This document shows positions 34,736-43,635 of a stretch of 64,000 nucleotides of DNA, piece after piece. The notes below the pieces were generated by a model. The model was given only the letters and a program-made list of their open reading frames with translations, did no database searches and was not told the origin of the DNA. The DNA lies in the NCBI RefSeq assembly GCF_022682305.1, contig NZ_CP093531.1, positions 66,188-130,187 of the forward strand, given 5' to 3'. Position numbers and translations under genes: made by a program. Position 1 is the stretch's first letter, and each line of letters opens with the position of its first letter. This DNA is from Shinella zoogloeoides. GTDB taxonomy: Bacteria > Pseudomonadota > Alphaproteobacteria > Rhizobiales > Rhizobiaceae.

Positions 34736-35308
34736 CCGCGCAACGATACCGGCCAGTTTGTCCAGCACTGTCACTGTGACCTCATGCGCACAGGCATCAA
34801 GTTTGTCGGCGAGGGACGCGATTTCCTTCAGCCATGCGTCGTCGCCATCGTCTCTGGAAATGAACCGTCCACAGTTATCGATCCGTCGCAGAATCTCGGC
34901 AGTCGCAAACGGCCCGTCATAGGCTTGCGCCCCGATGACGAAGCGCACGCAGCGATTACCCGATATGCCGTCGAGCCTCGCGTGCCGGATCTCGATAACA
35001 TCCGCGAGCTTGAAAACCCTGAAATCGCGACGCGTATAGTTATAGCCGGTTCCGGAAAGCGCCTGCTCGACGTCATCGGAGAACGCCGGCCCGGAGATAT
35101 CGAGGCCGTATTTCCGACAGTCCGCGAGGATTCCATCCCACGCGGCATCCACCGCGGCACGGACCTTGTCTCCTCCCTGGTCCGCATGGGCAACGACACG
35201 GATATTTGCAATGGCAACGAGCCAATCCGCCCGGATCTGGCTGGCGCAAGAAGCGGAGTAACGCGGGTCTCTCACCTTAATGCTCCTCGATAAAAAATTG
35301 AATTTCAT
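34607..35308 (-). CDS. Unknown protein, C-terminus possibly frameshifted
   Basis: The product is about 233 residues as read. Residues 1-190 look coherent (DWLVAIANIRVVAHADQGGD, DDVEQALSGTGYNYTRRDFR, SGNRCVRFVIGAQAYDGPFA), while the last 40 (EHRRKVQRHPGKFAGAQGRP) look like an out-of-frame tail. A better continuation, WENIGEKFNAILESLPEHRG, exists in another frame from about 34730. A one-base indel near 34730 would join them. No family is recognised; there is no signal peptide or membrane segment. Confidence 0.5.
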   Translation of the reverse strand: MKFNFLSRSIKVRDPRYSASCASQIRADWLVAIANIRVVAHADQGGDKVRAAVDAAWDGILADCRKYGLDISGPAFSDDVEQALSGTGYNYTRRDFRVFKLADVIEIRHARLDGISGNRCVRFVIGAQAYDGPFATAEILRRIDNCGRFISRDDGDDAWLKEIASLADKLDACAHEVTVTVLDKLAGIVARLRSSGDLGEHRRKVQRHPGKFAGAQGRPSRGQQHHALHSGGV

Positions 35309-35688
35309 GTTTCAAAGCCCTGAATTTTCGTCATTCCTCGGCAAAGAAGTAGCTTCCTTTGGCGACAATATGGAAAGTATGTCGCGCATGCCATGAACAT
35401 TCAAGAAATAATTTTAATATTACAGAAGTTAATTCCAAAACACAAAGGTACATTCTGTCTGTAATGTCGAATGTTATACGAGGATTCAAGATAACTTTAG
35501 CGCGACATTCAGATTTATTGACCGTGGAAGGGCAGTCAATAAAGCATATCGTGGATTACTGGCAGAATTTATCGACCTTCTCACCGTGCAACCCTCCATG
35601 ATTGTCGCAATATTTCTTTCTGACAAGACGTTGACGTCCATTTCACCTCGGGCAACGCTTTACCTACAACGAGCGATGAAAGCCCCCA
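35309..35688. other. AT-rich intergenic region
   Basis: A 380-bp stretch, visibly richer in A and T than its surroundings, divergent between the unknown gene and the methyltransferase gene. An open stretch in it has no coding character. It probably holds both promoters. Confidence 0.45.
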
Positions 35689-36603
35689 ATGAACGACTGC
35701 ATTCTTGAACGCCAGCCGGCGCAGACCGATCTCTTCACCACTCTCTGGAGCACACTTCATTCCGACGGGACCGATCGCATTGTCGCCGGCACGGCGCCCT
35801 CTATCGAACGCCCGCGAGCTGATACTTGCCCGATCCGTGTCGGCGCATGCGAACTCCATCATGGTGATGCTGCGGACATTCTGCCAAATCTGCCGGCCGG
35901 GAGCGTCGATCTCATCGTGACGAGCCCTCCCTACAATATCGGGAAGTCCTACGAGACCCGCACGCCCCTGATCCACTATGTCGCGTTCATCGAGGAGATC
36001 ATTGGCGAATGCCATCGTCTTCTCGGTCCGCAGGGAGCCATGTCCTGGCAGGTCGGGAACCATGTCCACAAAGGAGAGGTCATCCCGATCGACAGCCTGA
36101 TCATTCCGCTCTTCCGCAGTCTCGGCATGAAGGTCCGCAATCGCGTGGTCTGGACGTTCGGCCACGGCCTGCACTGCTCGAAGCGCCTGTCGGGACGGCA
36201 CGAGACGATCGTTTGGGCCACGAAATCCGACGACTACACCTTCGATCTCGACGCGATCCGCGTTCCGCAGAAATATCCGGGCAAGCGCTACTACAAGGGG
36301 CCGAGGAAGGGTGAGTTGAGCGGAAACCCGAAGGGGAAGAACCCGGGGGACGTGTGGGACATCTCGAACGTCAAGCACAACCACCCGGAAAAGCTCGATC
36401 ATCCGTGCCAGTTTCCCGAGGAGCTGATCGATCGGCTCGTCCTGTCCCTGACCGCCCCCGGCGACGTCGTGCTCGATCCGTTCGCCGGCTCCGGCACGGT
36501 CGGAGCGGTGTGCAATCGCCTTGGCCGCAAGTCAATTCTCGTGGAACGCGAGGAAAGCTACGTCCGGATGGCCGCACAGCGGCTGGCCGGTCACGCGGTG
36601 TAA
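35689..36603 (+). CDS. Beta-class DNA adenine/cytosine-N4 methyltransferase
   Basis: The product is 304 residues. DLIVTSPPYNIGKSYETR (about residue 80) is catalytic motif IV (here SPPY) and VLDPFAGSGTVGAVCNRLGR (about residue 265) is the AdoMet-binding motif I. Motif IV before motif I defines the beta class. LGRKSILVEREESYVRMA is motif II. No restriction enzyme gene is adjacent, so it is an orphan enzyme, either regulatory, like the CcrM group, or protective against a host system. The recognition sequence cannot be predicted. Two unknown genes follow in the same direction. Confidence 0.85.
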   Translation: MNDCILERQPAQTDLFTTLWSTLHSDGTDRIVAGTAPSIERPRADTCPIRVGACELHHGDAADILPNLPAGSVDLIVTSPPYNIGKSYETRTPLIHYVAFIEEIIGECHRLLGPQGAMSWQVGNHVHKGEVIPIDSLIIPLFRSLGMKVRNRVVWTFGHGLHCSKRLSGRHETIVWATKSDDYTFDLDAIRVPQKYPGKRYYKGPRKGELSGNPKGKNPGDVWDISNVKHNHPEKLDHPCQFPEELIDRLVLSLTAPGDVVLDPFAGSGTVGAVCNRLGRKSILVEREESYVRMAAQRLAGHAV

Positions 36604-36655
36604 TCACGACCAGCGGAACGGTCGGTCGCAAACAATTCTGGAAACGGAAGCATCC

Positions 36656-37504
36656 ATGAACCATCACAAATTCCTCTTGTCCGCGCCCTATGACGACGTG
36701 GACGTCGAAACCGAGGGCCCGACCTTTGCCATCGCAATCGGGCAGGCGCTCCCGAACCTGTCCCGGCGTCTCGGCAACAGCCGCACGATCCTCGGCGTAC
36801 GTCCGTTTCAGGACGGCCGTAAGGACTTTTACGGCTTCGAGCTGGATATTGATCCCGACGAGGTCACCCCCGATCTCCTGATCAATCGCTACGGCGCACG
36901 GCAACCGGTCCCGGCACCCTCGGACCCGGATCACCTCGAAATCGAAGCGTATGATGTCTACGAGACGATGGGCAGCATCGAAGGTCTACTCAGATATGCG
37001 GCGCAAGACCTGATCGACGATGAGCGCTGGCACGGTCTCATCCGCGAGCGGGCGCTGGAATACCGGCAGGCCGTCAGCGATGTCCTGGTATACGATCCGA
37101 AGGCAAAGATCGACATGCTTGGGAATCTGGACGAACTGTTCGCGGGCCGGGACTGGAGCCCGTTCTTCTCACCGGCACTGCTCGTCCACCCGGTCGTTCA
37201 AATCGGACAGGTAGACATCGTCGAAAAGACAGATGACGAGATTCTGCTCCGGTTCGAGTACTGGAACGGTGACGATCACGGCCGCGAGCTGGAATTCGCC
37301 GACACCAAGAACGGGCGCCATCACGTTCGCCGTTCACGCTACAGCGCTCTGCGAGCGTTCGATCCTGCTTTCAGTGGCTGGCAGCTTCCGGCTGTCCACG
37401 ATGCCTTGCAGGAGGCGCTCGATACCGGCCGCCACACCGACCTCAGCGACACGAATTGGGCAGTTGGTCTTTCTGCATCCGAGGCCGAGCTCGAGCCGGC
37501 ATGA
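36656..37504 (+). CDS. Unknown protein downstream of the methyltransferase
   Basis: The product is about 282 residues, acidic (many Asp and Glu), without signal peptide or membrane segments. Readable blocks include FAIAIGQALPNLSRRLGNSR, YDVYETMGSIEGLLRYAAQD and ILLRFEYWNGDDHGRELEFA. No family is recognised. ATG at 36656 follows the methyltransferase stop by 52 bp, and both probably share a transcript. Smooth codon use and the same strand as neighbours support that it is real. Confidence 0.65.
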   Translation: MNHHKFLLSAPYDDVDVETEGPTFAIAIGQALPNLSRRLGNSRTILGVRPFQDGRKDFYGFELDIDPDEVTPDLLINRYGARQPVPAPSDPDHLEIEAYDVYETMGSIEGLLRYAAQDLIDDERWHGLIRERALEYRQAVSDVLVYDPKAKIDMLGNLDELFAGRDWSPFFSPALLVHPVVQIGQVDIVEKTDDEILLRFEYWNGDDHGRELEFADTKNGRHHVRRSRYSALRAFDPAFSGWQLPAVHDALQEALDTGRHTDLSDTNWAVGLSASEAELEPA

Positions 37505-37676
37505 ATCCGCAGAGCTTTCTGAATGCCGGGGGAGGGAGGGGCGTAGGCCGGCCGGCCCAACTCTCGACGCCGAAACCCGATGGCCCGCTTTCACGACCTG
37601 GACAGGCACCAGAATTCTCCGGCTCCCATCGCCCGGGACCACTAACCATATCAATCCAGAACACCGAAGGACACCC

Positions 37677-38153
37677 ATGCTAATCGCCCTCGAAGCAAGC
37701 AAGATCAAGCCATCAGATATCGACCCCATCCGCCTGCGTGAACTCGCGCTCGACATCGAACGCCGGGCCGAATTCGTCAGCGCCTGTCAGGCATGGATTA
37801 CCGCCGGCCGCGAGGTTTCCGGGATCACTGCGGCCATTCGCGAAACCCCGTGGCGTTTCATCCTGACCAACTCCGGGCAGGCGATAGAAGTGGAACACGT
37901 CGATGAACTCGAGGCTGCCTACTGGGAGGCCGTGGACGAAATGAACGTCGGCCGAAGCTGCATTGGTAACGAGGGACACGAAGAGTACGTTCTTGAAGGT
38001 ATTCGGAACTGTCTCAAAGTCCACAGGAGAGCAAGTCAGTTCATGACCTTTGAAGACGATTTTGCGCGTGTCGAGGACGCAATATCCAACCTCTTCGAAG
38101 GCACCGGCTATATCTACAATGGCGAGAATAGCTTCATCCCTGATGACGAATGA
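37677..38153 (+). CDS. Unknown small acidic protein
   Basis: The product is about 158 residues (MLIALEASKIKPSDIDPIRL). It is helical and acidic with the block GITAAIRETPWRFILTNSGQ in the middle and a C-terminus rich in Asp, Glu and aromatic residues. No family is recognised. The 172-bp gap before it has no clear terminator, so it may belong to the methyltransferase transcript. Confidence 0.6.
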   Translation: MLIALEASKIKPSDIDPIRLRELALDIERRAEFVSACQAWITAGREVSGITAAIRETPWRFILTNSGQAIEVEHVDELEAAYWEAVDEMNVGRSCIGNEGHEEYVLEGIRNCLKVHRRASQFMTFEDDFARVEDAISNLFEGTGYIYNGENSFIPDDE

Positions 38154-38314
38154 TACGGCCGCCGGGCCATCCGGCTTCGCTCTGTTTTCAGGAGCGCGCC
38201 CCTTGGCCCGATGATTTCTGGCTCCGCGGATTCGACAGCAAGACCGATGGTATGCGGTCTTGCTGTCCGCCGGAGACGTGATCGTGATCGCCGAGGTGCG
38301 AGGCGGCGGAAACC

Positions 38315-39112
38315 TCACCCGATGACGATCGTCTTGGTCGGTTCGAACGCCATATTCTCGACATCGCTCCGATTGAACCCGTCCCTCACATAGCCCCGGG
38401 GATTGCAGACGACCCGGGTCTTCGTCCCCGGCACCACATAGTCGAAATTGCTATGGGTGTGCCCATGAATCCAGACGTCAGGTTCATGGCGCTGGATCAT
38501 ATCCGAGAGATCCGACACGAACGCCGGTGTCAGCCGGTCTCCCTTATACTCATCGGCGACCGACAGATCGTGCGGGCATGTATGCGTCACGACGACCGTC
38601 GGCCCGTCGAAGGGCAGGGCAAGCGTCTCATCAAGCCATTCCCGGCTCGTGCGATGAATATCGACGGTGATTGCCGGCAGGAATCTTCGCGGGGTCCCTT
38701 CCGGCCAGCGCGACGCGATGGTGCGATAGTCGTTCATGAACAGCGCCGCAGCACCCATTGCCTGGATCGGATTGCCATAGAGCTCGAAATCCGTCCACAG
38801 GCAGCAGCCGAGGAAGCGGACTCCGTCGATGACGACATCGCGGTTCTCCAGCATGAAGACATTTTCCAGCTCGGGGATATCGCCGATGCTGTCCTCATAG
38901 ACCTGACCGTAATGTTCGTGGTTGCCCGGCACCATCACGACGCGCTTTCCGCGGCTGCCATACATCCGGTACGCCCAGCGGGCACTTTTGGCTACCGGTG
39001 CGGTGACGTCGCCCGCGATCACGATGACGTCGACATCGTCGGCGACCTCGATCGCGAAATCAGGCTCCCGGCTGTAGTCGAGGTGGAGGTCGGAAAATAC
39101 GGCGGCTTTCAT
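38315..39112 (-). CDS. Calcineurin-like metallophosphoesterase
   Basis: The product is about 265 residues from ATG at 39112. The five metal-site blocks are present: FSDLHLDY (D-x-H), IVIAGDVTAPV (GD), VPGNHEHYG (GNHE), VVVTHTCPHDL (H), and VWIHGHTHSNFDY (GHTH). Such enzymes hydrolyse phosphodiesters or phosphoproteins with two metal ions. The substrate is unknown. No signal peptide is visible, so it acts in the cytoplasm. It is transcribed towards the 37-38 kb genes and is apparently a single gene. The long in-frame upstream extension lacks conserved sequence. Confidence 0.85.
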   Translation of the reverse strand: MKAAVFSDLHLDYSREPDFAIEVADDVDVIVIAGDVTAPVAKSARWAYRMYGSRGKRVVMVPGNHEHYGQVYEDSIGDIPELENVFMLENRDVVIDGVRFLGCCLWTDFELYGNPIQAMGAAALFMNDYRTIASRWPEGTPRRFLPAITVDIHRTSREWLDETLALPFDGPTVVVTHTCPHDLSVADEYKGDRLTPAFVSDLSDMIQRHEPDVWIHGHTHSNFDYVVPGTKTRVVCNPRGYVRDGFNRSDVENMAFEPTKTIVIG

Positions 39113-39501
39113 TCTGGCACCTGTCTTGTGGTCTGCGACAAGGCTTATTCCGGGCTCGACGGCCTCCGGCAAGCCGGCCGGCGAAATTTTCTGGACAGGG
39201 GAGGGCAGGGGAATTTCCTCCTGGTCCGAGGACGAGGACCGATGGAGGTTCCCACGTTGTTGATGTATAGCCTCCCTTGCCGGGCCGAGAGCTTCCGTAT
39301 TGGCCGGATGTATCCTGTAACGACCGTGGCGGACCTGCAGGATGGATGGCGGGGCGGAATTGAAGCGGCTCCGCTCCGACGATGTGCGTGCGCGGATCAC
39401 CGCGGCATGATGACATAGACAACCGTCCCGGCATCGCTCTCAGAGGTCATATCCAGCCGCTTCCGATACCTGAACTCAGGTCGGCGAACGGCCCGACCCG
39501 T

Positions 39502-39819
39502 TCACGCCCGGGTCTTCTTTGCGATTGCAACGATGACGTCGTCGCTTTCGATAGGCTGTCCTGCCGTGCGCCGGCCCCAGACGCTGAGGCCGGCGAAATC
39601 GGTATCGACAATTTCGTCGCTTTCGATGAGCTTTTCCGCAAGCCAGCCCGACACGATCCAATGCTCCATAACCTCCGGGCCATCAGGCTCACCATCGCCG
39701 TGCAAGGAACGCGCCGCCTTCGTCAGCGACGTCTCGGGTGAGGCTTCGGCAAGTGTTGCAATCAGCGTTGATGCGCAGCACAGGACCTCTGTGTTCGCGA
39801 TGTAGGCTGCTGTTTTCAT
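39502..39819 (-). CDS. Unknown small protein
   Basis: The product is 105 residues, beginning MKTAAYIANTEVLCCASTLI and containing VMEHWIVSGWLAEKLIESDE and AGLSVWGRRTAGQPIESDDV. No family is recognised. The sequence around WGRRTAGQPI suggests a compact beta-rich end. It follows the 39883-40290 gene on the same strand by 63 bp and is probably in the same operon. Confidence 0.6.
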   Translation of the reverse strand: MKTAAYIANTEVLCCASTLIATLAEASPETSLTKAARSLHGDGEPDGPEVMEHWIVSGWLAEKLIESDEIVDTDFAGLSVWGRRTAGQPIESDDVIVAIAKKTRA

Positions 39820-39882
39820 TTTCCATGTTCCTTCTCGATGCGAGATTGATGAATAAGGTCGGGGTGGCGGCCGCGAGGACCG

Positions 39883-40290
39883 TCATGCTTCATCGTCATC
39901 GAAGTTGAAAAACAGCTCGGCAAAGTCCTGCCAGACGGTCTCACCGTCCCGCCTCCAGCAACCAGCATTGATCGCCCGGTTTTCGAAAGCCGCGTCGATC
40001 GCCGCTTCCGCAGCCAGATCCCTGCCAGCGAGAATTTCGTAGTCGGCGGCGGCCAGCTTCATCATGCGCATCGCGAGACAGACAGTGCCGATCGCACGCT
40101 CGTCCTCGTTGCCAAGGGCTGTGTGCAGTTGCTCTCGGGATCCGAAGAACCACAGGAGAGCTTCGGACGGCGAGATCGTCCAGGTCCATCTCTTCGCCAG
40201 TGACACCGTAACCGTGTGATCGTCAAAGCGTGGATTGTCGGCGGGATTCGATGCAGCAGCAGGTGAATACGAGTTCGTTAACTGAGCCAT
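39883..40290 (-). CDS. Unknown protein
   Basis: The product is 135 residues. VSLAKRWTWTISPSEALLWF near residue 30 and VCLAMRMMKLAAADYEILAG near residue 75 are the most structured stretches; the C-terminus is acidic (FAELFFNFDDDEA). No family is recognised and no signal peptide is present. It is the first gene of a probable two-gene operon. Confidence 0.6.
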   Translation of the reverse strand: MAQLTNSYSPAAASNPADNPRFDDHTVTVSLAKRWTWTISPSEALLWFFGSREQLHTALGNEDERAIGTVCLAMRMMKLAAADYEILAGRDLAAEAAIDAAFENRAINAGCWRRDGETVWQDFAELFFNFDDDEA

Positions 40291-40647
40291 TTCAATGTTC
40301 CGTGTTCATGGTGACGCCGGACTTCAACCGGCGGCGAGACAACACCTTTGTTTCTCATGTAAAAATGATGGTTCATTCCAAATGATCGCGCAATACTTCT
40401 TCGGAAGAAATTTGATTACCTTCTGAATAAGGGCAAAGAACATGCTGCGTTTCTACAATATAAAACGGCGAACTATAGAGAAATCGCATTTTTATATTAA
40501 GGGTAATGCTCGATTTATCCGGGCGATGCTCGTTTGAATTCCGATGGCATGCAGAGACCGGGAATAGAGCCCGCATTCACATAGCCGGCTGACCTGTCAC
40601 AGCAGAAGAAACCCCGGTTCGCCCCTTGACTCCTTTCCGGAAAAATA
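40291..40647. other. AT-rich intergenic region between divergent operons
   Basis: About 357 bp without a gene, AT-rich around 40370-40520. It separates the minus-strand pair (39502-40290) from the SOS-boxed plus-strand pair, so promoters in both directions are expected. Confidence 0.45.
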
Positions 40648-40662
40648 GAACATAAAGGGAAC
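40626..40662 (+). promoter_or_regulatory. Promoter with LexA/SOS box
   Basis: GAAC at 40648-40651 and GAAC at 40659-40662, separated by exactly seven bases, make the direct-repeat SOS box of Alphaproteobacteria (GTTC-N7-GTTC on the other strand). A -35-like TTGACT lies at 40626-40631. The box overlaps the expected -10 region and lies 15 bp before the start codon, an ideal place for repression by LexA. Confidence 0.65.
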
Positions 40663-40676
40663 ATAGGAGGTTGCCA

Positions 40677-40847
40677 ATGCAAACCGACAGCATCGAAAGA
40701 GCCCTTGCCGAAGTCGCCGCCTGCCGCGCGCTCCGGGAAAAGCAGCTCGCCGTTCGCGCCGAGAACCGGCGCAAGCTGGAGGCGGCGACCGCAAAGCCGC
40801 TTTACGTGCTGAAGCACAAAAAGCAGCTTGAACTGCGCCTTCAATGA
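40677..40847 (+). CDS. Small basic protein, first gene of SOS-boxed pair
   Basis: The product is 56 residues (MQTDSIERALAEVAACRALR at the start), basic and almost wholly helical, perhaps a coiled coil (EKQLAVRAENRRKLEAATAK). AGGAGG lies seven bases before the ATG, an unusually strong ribosome-binding site for this window. Its stop overlaps the next start as ATGA. No family is recognised. The LexA-type box just upstream predicts DNA-damage induction. Small size and helical character would suit an inhibitor or regulator, but that is a guess. Confidence 0.6.
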   Translation: MQTDSIERALAEVAACRALREKQLAVRAENRRKLEAATAKPLYVLKHKKQLELRLQ

Positions 40848-41032
40848 GCGAGATATGCCAACAAAAAGAACGCGCCGTGCAAGACGAGGCGATCGAGGTG
40901 CTGCGCCTTCACAACGGCAATGCGCTCGAGGCATTGAGAACGCTGATCGCCGAGCGTGACACGGTCGAGGAAAGACTTAAGATTGCGATAATCGCAATGG
41001 GCCGAGGATTCACGCGAGGCTGGCGGCCGTGA
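40844..41032 (+). CDS. Small protein, second gene of SOS-boxed pair
   Basis: The product is 62 residues with the helical segment DEAIEVLRLHNGNALEALRT followed by LIAERDTVEERLKIA. The first part resembles a UBA-like or NAC-like three-helix motif (A...L....GN..EA...L), though I cannot assign a family. It is translationally coupled to the 56-residue protein by an ATGA overlap and must share its SOS-type control. Confidence 0.6.
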   Translation: MSEICQQKERAVQDEAIEVLRLHNGNALEALRTLIAERDTVEERLKIAIIAMGRGFTRGWRP

Positions 41033-41108
41033 GCTTCGGGACGCGCTATCTCCGCCCGATTCTGGAATTCAATAACCGACCCCGCTCATACCACCGGGGC
41101 CTTGAGTG

Positions 41109-41372
41109 TCATCGAATGACGGCGGGATGGCAGGTCGCGTCGGCGACATCCAGCCGCCATTGCTCCTCCCACCGTCTGATCCATGCGGATTCCGGCCCAT
41201 AAACCCCTATCACCCTCTGCAGACCGCGTCCGTCGAGGGCGGGGACAAAGCGCACCGTCTCCAGGTCAAGCCGCAACCTGTCGTCTTCCTGCTCATCTCC
41301 GGCTATCGCGAGATCGTCGGCGATGTCGTCCCAGGTCAGGATGGGGTCGTCATAAACGGGGAGTTCAGCCAT
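41109..41372 (-). CDS. Small acidic unknown protein
   Basis: The product is 87 residues (MAELPVYDDPILTWDDIADD), acidic with a conserved-looking middle (VRFVPALDGRGLQRVIGVYG) and an aromatic end (WIRRWEEQWRLDVA). ATG at 41372 overlaps the stop of the preceding 44-codon gene. No family is recognised. It is probably the last gene of the AbiEii-PcfJ operon. Confidence 0.5.
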   Translation of the reverse strand: MAELPVYDDPILTWDDIADDLAIAGDEQEDDRLRLDLETVRFVPALDGRGLQRVIGVYGPESAWIRRWEEQWRLDVADATCHPAVIR

Positions 41373-41499
41373 GGTCGCGAACCTCCCGCTCGAATGCATC
41401 GATCTCGGCCTGCCGGGCCTCCGCGACCGGACGCTCGGCCGGGTCATGATACGGCAAGCGCCTCACGGTTGCTTCCATGATGTCCATGGTCATCCCCAT
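41365..41499 (-). CDS. 44-residue protein overlapping the next gene
   Basis: From ATG at 41499 a 44-residue frame encodes TMDIMEATVRRLPYHDPAER and a charged C-terminus ending REVRDHG. Its stop lies inside the first codons of the 87-residue gene, the tight overlap used elsewhere in this operon, which supports it being real. Function is unknown. Confidence 0.45.
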   Translation of the reverse strand: MGMTMDIMEATVRRLPYHDPAERPVAEARQAEIDAFEREVRDHG

Positions 41500-41574
41500 T
41501 TCATTCCGCCCTTGATGGGCCGTTTCTCAAGTGTGCTGCGCCGGTTCCGTCGGCGCAATCCGTCGCCGGCACGA

Positions 41575-42591
41575 TCATCGTTGCTGGCGGCGGGTGGGCA
41601 GCGCGCCGTTGTTGGCGCGGACCATTTCCGCCAGTTCCTCGTCCGTGACGGGGCGGGCACCTTCAACACCGTCGAGGGCACGAAGAACATCGTCGCCGAG
41701 GAAGCGGTGCCATTCGTCCCAATCCCGCAGAAACCTGCCAACGGATGCTTCCTCGTATCCCCGCCACTGGTTTTCCGCCGCATGTCGAGACATAAGATCG
41801 ACGACCGCCTCCGATGGCCGGGCATCCCTCGGCCCACGGAATTGCCGCACCACATCGCCCGCGAGTTCCAGGGTCGCGATCGGCAGGCCGTCGGGGCCGC
41901 GCACCGAGTAGTACCTGAAGCGTGAATCCCGGAGCCGGATGTCATAGCCGCCGTGGCTCAGACAGTGGCGCATGCGGGCGCCTTCGATGCGAAGCGCGAG
42001 TGGCGTCAGGAGCTGGACAAGCATATGGCCGGCACCGAGGTCGGCGATTTCGGATTCGTCATCGGGACCCGGCTCGGGAATGGCGACGGCCGGCAGATTG
42101 CCGTCGTGGAGCCTGTCTTCCGGCCGGAACCGGAAGCCCTTGTTCGCTTCACGAACGAGCTGCTCCAGGCTCCCGCACTTCGCCAGCTTTTTCGGCTCGC
42201 CGTGAGGATCGTGAATGTGAAGCCACGGCGCATTGGTCGCCACCGCATAGATCAGCCAGTCGGCGACGTACCAGATATCCGGCGCGTTCCAGCGGAAATA
42301 GAGCGCCGCCCGCCGCTCCCACTTGCGTCGGAGAATCTCGTCCTCTAAGCCGCCGCGGATGGGCCATCCGTCGCTCTGGTGCCAGCGCGGGTCATCGCTG
42401 CGATCGGTGGGATCGATCACGATCTCGGGATCGATACGGTCCTGCGCGATCCAGAATTTCATGTAAACGCGGCCGAGGCTGGGGGCGATCAGGTTGTCGA
42501 TCAGCATGTGCTGGCGGTTGGGAATGTCCAGTTCGCGGCAGAAGGCTTCCACCGCCGGCCGCCATTCAGGATGTTTGCGAGGCGACTTCAT
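41575..42591 (-). CDS. PcfJ-like protein
   Basis: The product is about 338 residues from ATG at 42591. The PcfJ region is near residues 215-285: MRHCLSHGGYDIRLRDSRFR, YYSVRGPDGLPIATLEL and VVRQFRGPRDARPSEAVVDL, the Cys-containing MRHC..YA.. block followed by beta strands. PcfJ proteins were named from conjugative plasmids of Gram-positive bacteria and are found on many plasmids and phages; their role is unknown. Its ATG overlaps the stop of the AbiEii gene (ATGA), so the pair is one unit. Confidence 0.7.
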   Translation of the reverse strand: MKSPRKHPEWRPAVEAFCRELDIPNRQHMLIDNLIAPSLGRVYMKFWIAQDRIDPEIVIDPTDRSDDPRWHQSDGWPIRGGLEDEILRRKWERRAALYFRWNAPDIWYVADWLIYAVATNAPWLHIHDPHGEPKKLAKCGSLEQLVREANKGFRFRPEDRLHDGNLPAVAIPEPGPDDESEIADLGAGHMLVQLLTPLALRIEGARMRHCLSHGGYDIRLRDSRFRYYSVRGPDGLPIATLELAGDVVRQFRGPRDARPSEAVVDLMSRHAAENQWRGYEEASVGRFLRDWDEWHRFLGDDVLRALDGVEGARPVTDEELAEMVRANNGALPTRRQQR

Positions 42592-43487
42592 GCGAACATC
42601 CTCGCTACGCTTGAACCCGGGCGCTGGACCACGAACGGCTTGTGTCTGAGGCCGAGTTCGGCCTTCACCTCGGACCAGAGGTAGGCTGCGTCGATCCACG
42701 CCGAGAAGATGGAAAGCGTGGTCTTTCCCGCCGCCCGGTGCCTTTCCCACGATGGTTCAAGGCGTTGGATCGCGGGCCAATCGAGCGTCGCCGGCAGATC
42801 GCGGACATCGATGCCCCGATAGCGGCAGACGCCGATCATCTCTCGGGCGACGTCCCGGCAATCCACGTCCGCCCAGAGACGCTCGTCGATAACATCCGCG
42901 AGGTGCCGGATACGGAAATCCGATTCCGGCTGAAACATCACCGCGAGCAGCGTCTCGGCGGCGACGACTTCCAGCGGCTGGCAGGCGATGGCGAGCGGCG
43001 GGATGCCCGAGACCAGCGACGGAATTTCGGAAAGCTCGATCGCCTCGATGACAGCGCCGGCCCCGCGCCGCGGGTCCATATTGAGGCTGGCGCTGGCGGC
43101 GACACCGCCGACCTTGCCCTCAATGATCCATCGCTCCACGGAGTTGCCGCATCCAGTGTCGGCCTGCGGCACAGGGGCGGTGAAATCCAGCCGCATACCT
43201 TCGCGCTCGAGGAGCCGGGCAATAGTCTCCATGCCGCGCACGATGTCGTCGCACCGGTAGCGGCGGGATATCGCGATATCGGCATCGCGCGTTTCACGAA
43301 CGGTTTGGTCGAACAGCAGTCCGCCTGTCAGCAGGACCGGGGCCGGTCCCATTCCCTGCGCCCAGTACCTCAGAATGCCCTCGACGAGCGTCCTCCCGGC
43401 CAGCTTTTCCAGATCGAGGCCATGTGTTGTCGCGGCGATCTTGAGGCGCGCATCCAGGCTCTGCGCAATTTCCGATAGCTTCTCCAT
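42588..43487 (-). CDS. AbiEii-type nucleotidyltransferase toxin
   Basis: The product is about 299 residues. VLLTGGLLFDQTVRETRDAD (about residue 51) is the nucleotidyltransferase signature GG...[RT]-[DT]-x-D of AbiEii/MenT toxins. The later PPLAIACQPLEVVAAETLLA and FRIRHLADVIDERL blocks also match. MenT-type members add pyrimidines to tRNA ends and stop translation. The normal partner, an AbiEi antitoxin upstream, is absent; instead a PcfJ-like gene follows with an ATGA overlap. GGAG six bases before ATG at 43487 fixes the start. Confidence 0.75.
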   Translation of the reverse strand: MEKLSEIAQSLDARLKIAATTHGLDLEKLAGRTLVEGILRYWAQGMGPAPVLLTGGLLFDQTVRETRDADIAISRRYRCDDIVRGMETIARLLEREGMRLDFTAPVPQADTGCGNSVERWIIEGKVGGVAASASLNMDPRRGAGAVIEAIELSEIPSLVSGIPPLAIACQPLEVVAAETLLAVMFQPESDFRIRHLADVIDERLWADVDCRDVAREMIGVCRYRGIDVRDLPATLDWPAIQRLEPSWERHRAAGKTTLSIFSAWIDAAYLWSEVKAELGLRHKPFVVQRPGSSVARMFA

Positions 43488-43635
43488 TGTCGATCTCCTC
43501 AAATTTATCGGCTGCGGAGATCATCCGACGTCGGCTTGCAAGGAACGACGTCACTACGTGCTTTTACGAAAGCCGGATTCAGAACCATGAAGTAACGGGG
43601 GGAGGTCGGAGAAAAAGCACGGTTCGAAAACAAGG

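Noticed and set aside
35359..35601. 80-codon open frame in the AT-rich gap
   Set aside because: AT-rich composition, no ribosome-binding site, and no coding character.
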